From: Salinibacter grassmerensis
Lineage (GTDB): Bacteria; Bacteroidota; Rhodothermia; Rhodothermales; Salinibacteraceae
DNA length: 64,000 nt
Reading direction: 5' to 3'
NCBI RefSeq assembly: GCF_947077765.1
Contig: NZ_CAMTTF010000001.1
Location: forward strand, 532,818-596,817
A program made the translations under genes and the position numbers. Shown here piece by piece: positions 54,818 to 63,384 of the stretch (positions within the stretch are counted from its first letter, which is position 1; each line of letters begins with the position of its first letter). The notes beneath the pieces were generated by a model. It was not told where the DNA came from. It saw nothing but the letters and a program-made list of their open reading frames with translations, and searched no databases.

Positions 54818-54836
54818 CAGTAGCGCGTAGCGCGAT
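54818..54836. repeat. Short heptad repeat before the YqgE gene
   Basis: CAGTAGCGCGTAGCGCGATG contains two perfect copies of TAGCGCG in a row. It belongs in style to the repeats at 30285, 45567 and 52370. It lies just upstream of the chosen YqgE/AlgH start. Confidence 0.45.
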
Positions 54837-54867
54837 GTTTTCGGCCAACTTGTCTTCTTTTCGTTCG

Positions 54868-55434
54868 ATGCCTGATTCCGACGAGGTCGACCTCGGCCCC
54901 GGTACGTTGCTCATCTCGGCCCCGATGATGCAGGATCCGAACTTCCGCCGGTCCGTGGTGCTTCTCTGTGAGCACAACGATCGGGAGGGCACCTTCGGGC
55001 TCATCCTGAACCGCGAGCTCGATGTCCAGCTCGGCGACGTGCTCGACGAGTACGTCACCTACGACCCGCCGCTGTACATGGGGGGGCCCGTTCAGCGCGA
55101 AACGCTGCACTACCTGCACACACGGGAGGACATTCCGGGCGGCGTGGCGCTGCCCGGCGACATGACGTGGGGCGGCGACTTCGAGGCCGTTCAGCAGCTT
55201 GCCAAGGGCGGGGACGCCGCGCCCGAGAACCTGCGGTTTTTCCTCGGCTACGCGGGGTGGGGGCCCGGCCAGCTCGAGGGAGAGCTTGGCGAGGAGGCCT
55301 GGATTCCGGCGCCCGGCGCCGCCGAGTTCGTCTTTGACACCAATCCCGATCAGCTCTGGCGCACCATTCTGCGGCAGATGGGTGGCGAGTACGCCGTTCT
55401 CGCCAACTTTCCCGACGACCCCCGCATGAACTGA
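54868..55434 (+). CDS. YqgE/AlgH family protein
   Basis: 188 aa. It has the family N-terminus [20 protein letters not shown] with [15 protein letters not shown], and [14 protein letters not shown] and [17 protein letters not shown]. The ATG at 54868 ([12 protein letters not shown]) gives the common length; the longer frame upstream includes a heptad-repeat stretch. Biochemical role is not settled for this family; AlgH was linked to alginate control in Pseudomonas. Confidence 0.93.
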   Translation: MPDSDEVDLGPGTLLISAPMMQDPNFRRSVVLLCEHNDREGTFGLILNRELDVQLGDVLDEYVTYDPPLYMGGPVQRETLHYLHTREDIPGGVALPGDMTWGGDFEAVQQLAKGGDAAPENLRFFLGYAGWGPGQLEGELGEEAWIPAPGAAEFVFDTNPDQLWRTILRQMGGEYAVLANFPDDPRMN

Positions 55435-55582
55435 GGCGCGGACTGAAGGAATGAATCGGCTCTTGACGGGCCGGAGATTACGGGGTGGAATCCTTCGTGC
55501 CGCAGCACGCATACGTTATAGCAGCATGGCTGGACTGTCCACCTTGCTCTGACGCAGCACTCCCTCACGACGCAACACGCCC

Positions 55583-56302
55583 ATGCCTGGTACCCCTGAG
55601 AACACGAAGAAAGAGAACGAGCGGGACCTCAATTTCTGGGAGAGCCTCTACCTTCCGGAGCTGTTCAAGGGGCTCGGCTACTCGTTCGACCGGATGGCCA
55701 ACGAACCGACCTACACGTTCGAGTACCCGGAGGAGCAGTGGTACCCGCCGGACAGCTACCGCGGGCGGCCGGTGCTCGTGGAGGAGGACGATCGGCCGCG
55801 GTGCGTCTCCTGCAACCTGTGTGCCCGGGCCTGCCCGCCGCTCGCCATCTCCATGCAGTCGAAGGAGGTGAACAACGTGAAGGAGCGGGAGCCGGAGTGG
55901 TTTGAAATCAACATGCTCCGCTGCATCTACTGTGGCTTCTGCGAGGAGGTGTGCCCGGAGGAGGCGATCGTCATGTCGAAGGAGCACGACCTCACGTTCC
56001 AGAGCCGTGACGAGGCCGTCTTTGACCTCGAAGACCTGCTGCGGCCGAGCGAGCAGATGCAGGACCGCCTCGAGTACCTGGATCAGTACAAGAACAAGCA
56101 GTTTGGGCAGCAGTGGGACTTTAAGAAGGAGAACAACCTCCACAGCGTGAAGGACCAGCACTTCCTGGACTGGCTGGCCGAGGAGGGCATGGACGACCTG
56201 GATACCACTCACCAGCGTGAGGACCGTATGGCTACGGAGGGCGATCAAGGCTGGGGCGCCGACCGGCAGGGCCCGCCGGAGACCAAGCACGCCGCGGAGT
56301 AG
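55583..56302 (+). CDS. nuoI: NuoI-like two-[4Fe-4S] ferredoxin subunit
   Basis: 239 aa. Two [4Fe-4S] motifs, [13 protein letters not shown] and [16 protein letters not shown], are spaced as in the TYKY/NuoI subunit of complex I, followed by a NuoI-like block. The N-terminal [19 protein letters not shown] fits the peripheral helix of NuoI. The C-terminus is extended by roughly 80 polar, acidic residues. No other nuo gene is in the window, so complex I genes may be dispersed, or this may be a related ferredoxin for another enzyme. Confidence 0.8.
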   Translation: MPGTPENTKKENERDLNFWESLYLPELFKGLGYSFDRMANEPTYTFEYPEEQWYPPDSYRGRPVLVEEDDRPRCVSCNLCARACPPLAISMQSKEVNNVKEREPEWFEINMLRCIYCGFCEEVCPEEAIVMSKEHDLTFQSRDEAVFDLEDLLRPSEQMQDRLEYLDQYKNKQFGQQWDFKKENNLHSVKDQHFLDWLAEEGMDDLDTTHQREDRMATEGDQGWGADRQGPPETKHAAE

Positions 56303-56423
56303 GCGCGGGCCGGCTGGACAGGCGGCAACTGTGAAGCCGGAACGGTCGTCACGGTCGGGGTGGAACAGATGCCCTCCCCTCACCACTCCTTCCCCTTTCC
56401 ACACGGAGATCCCCCACACGCAG

Positions 56424-56975
56424 ATGGAAGAGACCATTAACATTGCTGAGGCACGGGCCGAGGATCCTGAGGCCCTGCGAGAGGCCCTGGTGGACCAGTT
56501 TCGGTACCTCGTCGACGAGATTACGGCACTCCGGACGGTGGCGGGGGGGCTGCCCGATGAGATTCTCGGCGGGCGCCCTGAGCCCGACGCCCTTACGATG
56601 AAGGAGCTGTACGGCGCCATCGCTACGCTCGACGCAGAGGTGCGTCGGACGCGGGTCGACCGGATTGTTGATGAGGAGGAGCCGGTCCTGGCGCCAGTTG
56701 ACATTGACGCGGAGGTGTACGACGCGGACTGGAATGAACGTGCCATCGACGACATTCTGCAGGAGGTAAAGGCGGCCCGGCGCGCCCTCACCGAACGGCT
56801 GGACGAGTTGCCCCTCGACGCCTGGCACCGCGCCGCCACGCTGGGGGATGAGACGCTCACCCTCTTCGGGCTGGTCCACCGCATGACGAAGGACGACTTC
56901 CAGCGGCTTCGTGACCTGGGCTACCGTCTGCACGGGGCTCATCTCTCCGAGGACGACGAGCCCCTGCCGACCTAG
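56424..56975 (+). CDS. DinB-like four-helix protein
   Basis: 183 aa, mostly helical. It has the shape of the DinB/YfiT family: an N-terminal helix LREALVDQFRYLVDEITAL, a central WNERAIDDILQEVKAARRAL and a last helix starting LFGLVHRMTKDDFQRL. The metal-binding histidine triad of active DinB proteins is not complete to my eye; only some histidines are present. The ATG at 56424 excludes a basic leader that is probably not translated. Function is unknown. Confidence 0.6.
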   Translation: MEETINIAEARAEDPEALREALVDQFRYLVDEITALRTVAGGLPDEILGGRPEPDALTMKELYGAIATLDAEVRRTRVDRIVDEEEPVLAPVDIDAEVYDADWNERAIDDILQEVKAARRALTERLDELPLDAWHRAATLGDETLTLFGLVHRMTKDDFQRLRDLGYRLHGAHLSEDDEPLPT

Positions 56976-57056
56976 CAAGCGCGACCCTCGAACGGGGCGC
57001 GCCGAGGGGAGGCGCACGAGCGTTTTCATTCGTAATCCGGCAGTCGACCCTCGCCA

Positions 57057-58100
57057 ATGGCAAAAGACACGGGCCCGTCCTACGATGATCTGGCCACGGC
57101 CTTTCGGCACCAAAACTTCGACCCCCTCTACTTCTTCTTCGGAGAGGAGACGTTCCTGATCGACGAGCTGCAGGAACTGCTCATCAGCGAGGCGCTCGCG
57201 CCGAGCCAGCACGACTTCAACCTCGACGTGGTGTACGGGTCGGAGACCGAGGCCTCGGAGGTCATCGGGCTGTGCCAGGGCTTCCCGGCGGGCGCCCCCA
57301 AGCGGGTTGTCGTTGTGCGCGAGTTCGAGAAGCTCGAGAACAACCGGCAATTTAAGAGTTACGCCACACAGCCCAATCCGCAGGCCATCGTCCTGCTCGC
57401 CTGCACCAGCAAACCGAACCTGAGCGCCCATCCGTACCGCGCGTTGAAGGAGCACGCCGAATGGTCCCAGTTTGAGTCGCCGTACGACAACGAGATGCCG
57501 GGCTGGATTCAAGACTACGTGCAGGGACAGGGGTACGAGATTAAACCCAAGGCCGTACAGATGCTCGCCGACTACGTGGGCACCGACCTGCAACGGGCGG
57601 CCAGCGAGATCGAGAAGCTCATCACGTTTGCCGGTGACACCACGCAGCTCACGGCCGACGATGTGCTCGCCGCCAGCGGCCAGACGCGCGAGTTCAACGT
57701 CTTCGAGCTACAGAGTGCTCTCGGGGAAGGGCGTCCCGCCGATGCGCAGCGCATCGTGGACCGCATTCTGCAGCAGGCGTCCAACCCGCGCAGTGAGTCC
57801 ATCATGATGGTGGCCGTGCTCAACGGCTATTTCGACAAGCTCTGGAAGTTGCAGAAGCCCGGGGCCCTGCGCGAGAACAAGTATGACCTTGCCGGTTACA
57901 TCGGGGTGAGCCCCTATTTCGTAGAGGAGTACAAGCACGCTGCCCAGCGCTACGACCGTTCGGCGATTGCCGACGCCTATTCAGCTCTCGTAGCGGCGGA
58001 CTACGAGCTCAAAGGCGGGGCGTCCCGCGAGGCTTCGCTCGTGATGACGCTCCTGTTGCGGCGGTTGCTTCCGCCAGATTCTCGTCCGGTGGCGGCGTAG
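57057..58100 (+). CDS. holA: DNA polymerase III delta subunit (clamp loader)
   Basis: 347 aa. It opens the beta clamp within the clamp-loader complex. N-terminal PLYFFFGEETFLIDELQELL is the usual HolA start, followed by RVVVVREFEKLE, IVLLACTSKPNL, a central WIQDYVQGQGYEIKPKAVQ and ADYVGTDLQRAASEIEKL, the clearest HolA block (family: G.DL..l..ElEKL). The C-terminal helices form the collar domain. The ATG at 57057 is used; it is 81 bases after the DinB-like gene. Confidence 0.93.
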   Translation: MAKDTGPSYDDLATAFRHQNFDPLYFFFGEETFLIDELQELLISEALAPSQHDFNLDVVYGSETEASEVIGLCQGFPAGAPKRVVVVREFEKLENNRQFKSYATQPNPQAIVLLACTSKPNLSAHPYRALKEHAEWSQFESPYDNEMPGWIQDYVQGQGYEIKPKAVQMLADYVGTDLQRAASEIEKLITFAGDTTQLTADDVLAASGQTREFNVFELQSALGEGRPADAQRIVDRILQQASNPRSESIMMVAVLNGYFDKLWKLQKPGALRENKYDLAGYIGVSPYFVEEYKHAAQRYDRSAIADAYSALVAADYELKGGASREASLVMTLLLRRLLPPDSRPVAA

Positions 58101-58369
58101 GGGGGCAAGAGGCCCGATCGCCGCCCCGTCGTCTCCAGGGTGCCACTCGGATCCGTCTACGCCGGTCAGGACCGGAATTCACGGAAACAAGGAGTGCGCA
58201 ACTCGAATATGTACCGACGACGGCTCGCGCTACGAACTCATGGCGCGTGCCCGCATCGCACAGGGGGATTACCTCGCCCGCCCCGAATTGCAGGACGGGG
58301 AGGTAATTCAGTGAAGAACCTTACACTGACGCACCCAACGCAAACGTACATCCGGCCGATCAGTGCCTT
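58101..58369. other. Leader region with FlgM-like short frame and hairpin
   Basis: The frame from 58207 to the TGA at 58312-58314 encodes SRYELMARARIAQGDYLARP, which resembles the C-terminal helix of FlgM-type anti-sigma factors (IR..I..G.Y). Only an ATG at 58240 could start it, giving 24 aa. The same DNA forms a hairpin: ATTACCTC (58268-58275) with GAGGTAAT (58300-58307), and CCCCG (58281-58285) with CGGGG (58296-58300). It may be a small peptide, a gene relic or a structured leader. Confidence 0.35.
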
Positions 58370-59008
58370 ATGCAGTTCCCCGAGCGACCCTTTAACGGAG
58401 AGGCGTCCGGCAATGGGGCCTCTTCCTACGAGTGGCTCGACGAGTGGCTCTGCGAGTACGTGGATGGAACGATGGATCCCTCGGTCGAGGCCGTGTTTGA
58501 GCAGTATGTGGAGGCCAACCCTGAGTTGAAAGCCCATATAGAACGCCTCCGCCAGACGCGTGAGCTGCTCTGCGGGAGCGAGGACGCAGGGGTAGCGCCG
58601 CAGACCTCCACAATGGAGGACGCTACACGAGAGGTCGAAGGGGATCTTCGCCGAGACTCCGCCCCACAACTGTTCTCGGCGGAGGAGGCCAGCCGGCCCG
58701 TCGTGGCCCTGGGGCTTGCGTCGTCCATCGCTGTTGCTCTCGTCGTGGGGTTTCTCGCCGGATCAATGCTCGTGGAGCCGTCCACACTTTCGTCTGGGCC
58801 GGCCACCGCGGTTGAGCGACAGGCCGTGCCATCGGAGGTGCGAGAAGAAGCATCGCCGCGACGAAGTGGAGTGGGCCGGAGCCGCACGTCGCGCCCCTCG
58901 TCGCTCTCGTCGGGCGACCGTCTCTTCACGCTTCCGATGGACGCCCTGGCACCGAGTGCCGACACGGGCCGCGCGGTGCCAACATTCATGACGGTTGGGG
59001 AGCGCTGA
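58370..59008 (+). CDS. Putative single-pass membrane anti-sigma-like protein
   Basis: 212 aa. The N-terminal 65 residues (LCEYVDGTMDPSVEAVFEQY, then ANPELKAHIERLRQTRELL) match the cytoplasmic helical domain of RsiW/ChrR-type anti-sigma factors (L..Y.DG.L....)-type pattern, without a zinc-binding HxxxCxxC. One transmembrane helix lies at about 110-134. The rest is low-complexity, Ser/Arg/Pro-rich and probably periplasmic. No sigma factor gene is next to it in the window, so the partner is unknown. Confidence 0.6.
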   Translation: MQFPERPFNGEASGNGASSYEWLDEWLCEYVDGTMDPSVEAVFEQYVEANPELKAHIERLRQTRELLCGSEDAGVAPQTSTMEDATREVEGDLRRDSAPQLFSAEEASRPVVALGLASSIAVALVVGFLAGSMLVEPSTLSSGPATAVERQAVPSEVREEASPRRSGVGRSRTSRPSSLSSGDRLFTLPMDALAPSADTGRAVPTFMTVGER

Positions 59009-59085
59009 GGTCGATGCGGAGGACTTTGCCCCATCTTGGTTGAACACGGCTCAACCATCTCCGTTTGGGTACCTCGATTCTACAC

Positions 59086-59159
59086 GGGCTCTTAGCTCAG
59101 CGGTTTAGAGCGCTCGCCTCACACGCGAGAGGTCCCTGGTTCAAATCCAGGAGGGCCCA
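59086..59159 (+). tRNA. tRNA-Val (anticodon CAC)
   Basis: 74 nt forming a full cloverleaf. The acceptor arms GGGCTCT and AGGGCCC pair with one G-U. The anticodon stem CTCGC/GCGAG encloses the loop CTCACAC, giving anticodon CAC, which reads GUG. The T arm is CCTGG-TTCAAAT-CCAGG. The terminal CCA is not encoded. A terminator follows closely. Confidence 0.95.
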
Positions 59160-59171
59160 CTGTTTTCTCCC

Positions 59172-59206
59172 AAGCCTCCGGACATCCGGAGGCTTGTTGT
59201 ATTTCT
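59172..59206 (+). terminator. Intrinsic terminator after tRNA-Val
   Basis: AAGCCTCCGGA (59172-59182) pairs perfectly with TCCGGAGGCTT (59185-59195), 11 bp with a 2-base loop on paper, followed by GTTGTATTT. The T-rich tail is interrupted but adequate. It starts 13 bases after the tRNA. Confidence 0.8.
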
Positions 59207-59353
59207 GATGTCCCTCGGCCCGCAGAGCCCGGGATGTGTGAAAGACGAATGGCGCGCGTGACGTCTCGTCGCCCTACCTGGCGGTCGGGATCCACGCTGT
59301 CATGAATACAGCGCACCATTCGTGGCCAACCGTTTGATGCAGTACGCTGCGCC

Positions 59354-59914
59354 GTGCTTCCCCTCCTCATCCGTCTTGACTTTGTTCTCGCCACGGCGCT
59401 TCTGGTCGTCGCGCCGCTGGGGCTCCTGCTTGCGTCGGTGCGGCAGCCCGCGGTGCGGGGACGTCTTCTGGCCTACTGGCGGGCCTCGTCGCTGCTGATG
59501 GTGACGGTGTACTTGATGGTAGACGGTCGCCCAGGGGCCTTCGTGGCGGGCAACACAGCCCTCGTTGCGATCCCGCTCGCGCTCCACGCCGGTGACGTTC
59601 TTTCCGTGCCCGGGCCGATGTCTCTGGGGGAGGGAGCCGCAGCGACTTGGTTTCGGCGGTGGCGAGCGGGGGCCACGGCTTTCTGTGGCGCGAGTCTGCT
59701 ACTCACGGTGCCCGCGCTCCGGTGCGGCTGGGATGCTGCTGAGAACCCTGTCTGTGCGGCCTGGCTGGAGCCCCCGCGGAAGCTTCATCGTGCCCTCCAT
59801 CCGTCGGTAGACCCGGCAACCCTCGGGGATGCTGCCACGATTGGACTCCTGGTCTACGGGGGATACCTCGCGGCGTCCGTGGTCCGCGTCGGGTGGGCGA
59901 TCCGGGGGGCGTAA
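59354..59914 (+). CDS. DUF3177-like membrane protein
   Basis: 186 aa from a GTG at 59354, with about four hydrophobic segments. The beginning, LDFVLATALLVVAPLGLLL, and the later LAYWRASSLLMVTVYLM, resemble DUF3177 proteins known mostly from cyanobacteria (LDY.LA...., YWR..SLL.ITVYL). A cysteine-bearing helix (AFCGASLLLTVPALRC) and a last TM follow. Function is unknown. The phosphatase gene starts 80 bases downstream, so co-transcription is possible. Confidence 0.6.
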   Translation: MLPLLIRLDFVLATALLVVAPLGLLLASVRQPAVRGRLLAYWRASSLLMVTVYLMVDGRPGAFVAGNTALVAIPLALHAGDVLSVPGPMSLGEGAAATWFRRWRAGATAFCGASLLLTVPALRCGWDAAENPVCAAWLEPPRKLHRALHPSVDPATLGDAATIGLLVYGGYLAASVVRVGWAIRGA

Positions 59915-59994
59915 GGTGCCACACGTCAGCCGCTCGCTTGTCCGCTCAACGCCGAGTCAGATCCCTGACGACCTGCTACGAGCATACAACTTCT

Positions 59995-60399
59995 ATGAGC
60001 GTACAACTTCTCTTCGTCTGCACCGGCAATACATGCCGAAGCCCCCTGGCCGAAGCCCTTTCGGAGGCCCGAGGTGTGTCGGCCGGGAGTGCAGGGGTAT
60101 CTGCGGCTGCGGGCGACGGGGCGGCGCCCAATGCGGATCGGGCCCTGCGTGAGGCACGGGGCCTGTCACTTCGTTCCCACACGCCCCGCGATGTGTCCGA
60201 GGCGGATCTGGTGGCGGCCGAGCGGGTCGTGGCCATGAGTCCAGCGGTGGCGCGCCGGCTCTGCGACGATCACGACCTGGCCTCGGATGCGGTGGTTACC
60301 TGGGCCATCCCTGATCCCTACGGTGGATCCCTTGCCGATTACCGATGGTGCCTCGAAGAGATCAGCGCAGCTCTGGACAGTCTTCTCGCGTCGGGGTAG
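59995..60399 (+). CDS. Low-molecular-weight protein-tyrosine phosphatase / arsenate reductase-like
   Basis: 134 aa. The phosphate loop CTGNTCRS (C-x5-R-S) at about residues 9-16 and the acid DPYGG near the end define the family. The end lacks the usual second tyrosine pair after the aspartate. In bacteria such enzymes act on BY-kinases in capsule export or on arginine phosphate; no kinase is near. The ATG at 59995 (MSVQLLFVCTGN) is the normal start. Confidence 0.9.
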   Translation: MSVQLLFVCTGNTCRSPLAEALSEARGVSAGSAGVSAAAGDGAAPNADRALREARGLSLRSHTPRDVSEADLVAAERVVAMSPAVARRLCDDHDLASDAVVTWAIPDPYGGSLADYRWCLEEISAALDSLLASG

Positions 60400-60484
60400 T
60401 GTCCCGCTCCCGGCGATTCCATCCACGGGACGCGGTTCACGAAGCAGGACGGTCCTCACTGTCCGAGTCGTCCGTCACAAGGCC

Positions 60485-60742
60485 CTAGTCCCACTGCTCG
60501 TAATGATCGACGATCTCGTTCAGATTGTCGTGCTCGCCCTCGACGATGCCGACGACGAAAAGGCCCGTTTCGTTTTCGAGTTGGGCGAGCGCCTCGGTGT
60601 TGGGGGGGCGCCGGCCCTGGGTCTTGATGAACGTATCCTGGATGGCCTTCTGGGCCGCCTCGGTGGGGGTATCGGCGGTCGCGACGCTCGAGAATGGATC
60701 AAAGCCGTCCTTCTCGAAGCCGATGATCGTATAGGTGGGCAT
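60485..60742 (-). CDS. Small acidic conserved hypothetical protein
   Basis: 85 aa, MPTYTIIGFEKDGFDPFSSV at the start, with DTPTEAAQKAIQDTFIK and FVVGIVEGEHDNLNEIVDHY. It looks like a compact alpha/beta fold (strand, helix, strand) with a strongly acidic surface, and resembles other small halophile proteins without a name. The frame extends upstream through a terminator hairpin; the ATG at 60742 is therefore preferred. Function is unknown. Confidence 0.65.
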   Translation of the reverse strand: MPTYTIIGFEKDGFDPFSSVATADTPTEAAQKAIQDTFIKTQGRRPPNTEALAQLENETGLFVVGIVEGEHDNLNEIVDHYEQWD

Positions 60743-60894
60743 AGGAGCGAAGGAAGAATGAGAGACACGGATATGAAGCGAACAGTCATCGACTCCCAAT
60801 GCGTGCGGATCGTCGCCGTTTCCGGTGCCCCGTCGACCAGGCCGTCGCGAGAGACGAATCGTTCGGGAAGGGAGAGCAAAAATCCCGTACCGGT

Positions 60895-60933
60895 AAAGAA
60901 AAAGCCCGGACCCCCACCAAGAGACCGGGCTTT
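60895..60933 (-). terminator. Intrinsic terminator after the rRNA methyltransferase gene
   Basis: On the minus strand AAAGCCCGG and CCGGGCTTT (plus-strand 60925-60933 and 60901-60909) form a 9-bp stem with a 15-base loop, then TTTTTCTTT (60895-60903). It lies about 110 bases past the stop of the SpoU methyltransferase gene and ahead of the small acidic gene. Confidence 0.85.
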
Positions 60934-61040
60934 GGGAGAAATGCATCCCAAAAGAAATGCGCCTAGTAGACACGCGGGTGTCCGATGATCTAACGTCGTT
61001 TCTTATTTCTTAATGTTTATCCCGTTCAGCAGGCATGAGG

Positions 61041-61829
61041 TCAGGGGCCGAGCCATTCGTACAGAAGAATGCCGCCGGCGACGGCTACATTGAGCGATTC
61101 GGCGGCGGGACGACCGGGGGCGCCGGGGAGGGAAACCGTCAGGTCGAGGCGGTCGAGGACAGCGGCGCTGAGGCCGTGGGCCTCGCTGCCCAGTACGAGC
61201 GCAGAGGGGCGGTCGGGCCCCCAAGTATCGGCGCGGGTGCCCTGGAGGTCGGCCCCGTAGAGGGCCGCACCATGGCGGCGAAGGCGGTCGAGGAGGGGGC
61301 CTGGGGAGTCCGTACGGGCCAGCTCCAAGGCCCAGTGACTGCCGGCTCCTGCGCGCATCACTTTGGGGCCGTACAGCCCTGCGGTGCCGGGCCCGGCCAC
61401 GACGGCCCGAGCGCCGAACCACGCCGCCGTCCGGAGCAGTGTGCCCACGTTGCCCGGGTCCTGCACCCCGTCCAGTATGAGGACGGTGCCGGTCTCGCCG
61501 AGGTGCTCAGGCACTGCATCGGGATCCCGAAGACGACGCTCCGCCACGGCCACGACGCCCTGAGGCGTCTCCACGTCGGTGAGGGTCGTCATCGTATCGG
61601 GGTCCGTCTCGTACACAGAGACCGACAGTTGCTCTAGAAGAACCTGCACGGTCGAGTCGCCGAGCCCCTCGGGCGTAACGACGGCCTCCACGAGGGGGGC
61701 GTCCGCGTCGAGGGCGGCCCGAAGGGCGCGGGGCCCCTCCACGAGCGTCCGGTCGTGGCGGCGGCGGCCCCGGCGGCGGGTGAGGGCGGCGATGGCCTTG
61801 CGTCGGCGGTTGGACAGGGACGTGGGCAT
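61041..61829 (-). CDS. SpoU/TrmH-family RNA 2'-O-methyltransferase
   Basis: 262 aa. The SPOUT knot motifs are visible: LILDGVQDPGNVGTLLRTA (motif 1), ALVLGSEAHGLSA (motif 2) and VSLPGAPGRPAAESLNVAVAG (motif 3). The N-terminal part has the substrate-binding subdomain (RTLVEGPRALRAAL). It uses S-adenosylmethionine to methylate a ribose in 23S rRNA or tRNA; RlmB-like proteins are closest in layout, but the target is not certain. It ends in a strong intrinsic terminator. Confidence 0.92.
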   Translation of the reverse strand: MPTSLSNRRRKAIAALTRRRGRRRHDRTLVEGPRALRAALDADAPLVEAVVTPEGLGDSTVQVLLEQLSVSVYETDPDTMTTLTDVETPQGVVAVAERRLRDPDAVPEHLGETGTVLILDGVQDPGNVGTLLRTAAWFGARAVVAGPGTAGLYGPKVMRAGAGSHWALELARTDSPGPLLDRLRRHGAALYGADLQGTRADTWGPDRPSALVLGSEAHGLSAAVLDRLDLTVSLPGAPGRPAAESLNVAVAGGILLYEWLGP

Positions 61830-62034
61830 GAAAATTGATCGACAAGAGGGAAAGAGAATGGCGGACGGCGGAGCAACTGAGGGCGTCGCAAATCGTTCGT
61901 TCTTTCCAGGGGCGACGACCGGTCGTTCGACTTTTTGGCGGAGAATCCGGATCCTTATACCCCTCCATCCCGCTTGAACCAAGGAGGCAAATGGGCCTTC
62001 TGTTCACCATCGTCGCACTTCGTCCCACAGTCCC

Positions 62035-63339
62035 ATGCCGTTCAACTTCGACGTATACGAACGATCGGCGTACCGTGAGCCGGCCCCGATCGACCACGAC
62101 AGCCCGTTCCAGTCCATGATGGAGCGGTTTGACGTGGCTGCCGAAATCCTTGAGCTCAGTCCCGGCTTCTACGATTATCTTTGCCGCCCGGCACGGATGC
62201 ACGTGACGTCGATCCCCGTGGAGATGGACTCGGGCCGCGTGAAGGTCTTTGAAGGGTACCGGGTCATCCACAACAACGTCCTGGGGCCCAGCAAGGGCGG
62301 CATCCGCTTCGCGCCGGACGTGACGCTCAACGAGGTGAAGGCGCTGGCCGGCTGGATGACGTGGAAGTGCTCGCTGGTGGACCTGCCCTTTGGCGGAGCG
62401 AAGGGAGGCGTGTCGTGCAACCCGGAGGAGATGAGCCCGGGGGAGCTGGAACGCCTCACGCGCCGTTACACCGCCGATCTCTTCGACGTGTTTGGCCCGG
62501 ACAAGGACATCCCGGCCCCCGACATGAACACGAACGAGCAAATCATGGCGTGGGTGCTGGACACGTACTCGATGCATGCCCGCCGGACCGAGAATGCCGT
62601 CGTGACGGGCAAGCCCGTCGGGCTCGGGGGGTCAAAGGGGCGTCGGCAGGCCACCGGCCGGGGCGTGATGACCGTGACGCTCGCCGCGATGGAGCAGATC
62701 GGCCTCGCGCCGGGCGACTGCACCGTGGCCGTCCAAGGCTTCGGCAACGTCGGGGCCACGGCTGCTGACCTGCTGGGCGAGCAGGGCTGCACCGTGGTGG
62801 CCGTCAGCGACATTACGGGGGGGTACTACAACAAGGACGGGCTTGATCTGAAGGCGATGCAGGCCTACACGCAGCAGAATGGGGGCACGCTGGCGGGCTA
62901 CGAGGAGGCGCAGCACATCACCAACGAAGAGCTTCTGACGCTCGACGTGGACGTCCTCGTGCCGGCGGCTAAGGAAGATCAAATTGACCGCGAGATCGCC
63001 GAGGGCCTTGGCGCCCGGATCGTAGTGGAGGGGGCGAACGGGCCCACCCATCCCGAAGCTGACGAAGTGCTGGCGGAAAAGGAGGTGCTCGTCATCCCGG
63101 ACATCCTGGCGAATGCAGGGGGCGTGACGGCGTCGTACTTCGAATGGGTGCAGAACCGACAGGGCTTCTTCTGGACCGAGGAGGAGGTGAATCGCCGCCT
63201 CGACCGGATGATGGGGGAGGCGTTCGACAAGGTCTACACGGCGGCGGACGAATACGACGTGTCCCTCCGCATCGCGGCGTACGTGGTTGGGATCCGACGG
63301 GTGGCCGAGGCGCTTCGGATGCGCGGGATCTACGCGTAG
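62035..63339 (+). CDS. gdhA: Glutamate dehydrogenase
   Basis: 434 aa, of the hexameric NAD(P)-type used by archaea and many Gram-positives. N-terminal block YRVIHNNVLGPSKGGIRFAP; catalytic lysine in LPFGGAKGGVSCNP; then PAPDMNTNEQIMAWVLDTYS and GGSKGRRQATGRGV. The Rossmann fold has VAVQGFGNVGATAADLL. It interconverts glutamate and 2-oxoglutarate plus ammonia. In salt-in halophiles glutamate is also a major counter-ion and nitrogen store. Confidence 0.95.
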   Translation: MPFNFDVYERSAYREPAPIDHDSPFQSMMERFDVAAEILELSPGFYDYLCRPARMHVTSIPVEMDSGRVKVFEGYRVIHNNVLGPSKGGIRFAPDVTLNEVKALAGWMTWKCSLVDLPFGGAKGGVSCNPEEMSPGELERLTRRYTADLFDVFGPDKDIPAPDMNTNEQIMAWVLDTYSMHARRTENAVVTGKPVGLGGSKGRRQATGRGVMTVTLAAMEQIGLAPGDCTVAVQGFGNVGATAADLLGEQGCTVVAVSDITGGYYNKDGLDLKAMQAYTQQNGGTLAGYEEAQHITNEELLTLDVDVLVPAAKEDQIDREIAEGLGARIVVEGANGPTHPEADEVLAEKEVLVIPDILANAGGVTASYFEWVQNRQGFFWTEEEVNRRLDRMMGEAFDKVYTAADEYDVSLRIAAYVVGIRRVAEALRMRGIYA

Positions 63340-63384
63340 AGGACGAACCGATCCCCCAACTGCGCAGTTCTCTGGCCTCGATTG

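Noticed and set aside
55565-56884. Minus-strand frame of about 440 codons opposite the ferredoxin and DinB-like genes
   Set aside because: It covers two plus-strand genes, and the two [4Fe-4S] motifs decide the strand.
59119-59394. Minus-strand ORF whose protein ends in GPPGFEPGTSRV
   Set aside because: This ending is the well-known false protein from reading a tRNA gene backwards; the tRNA-Val gene explains it.
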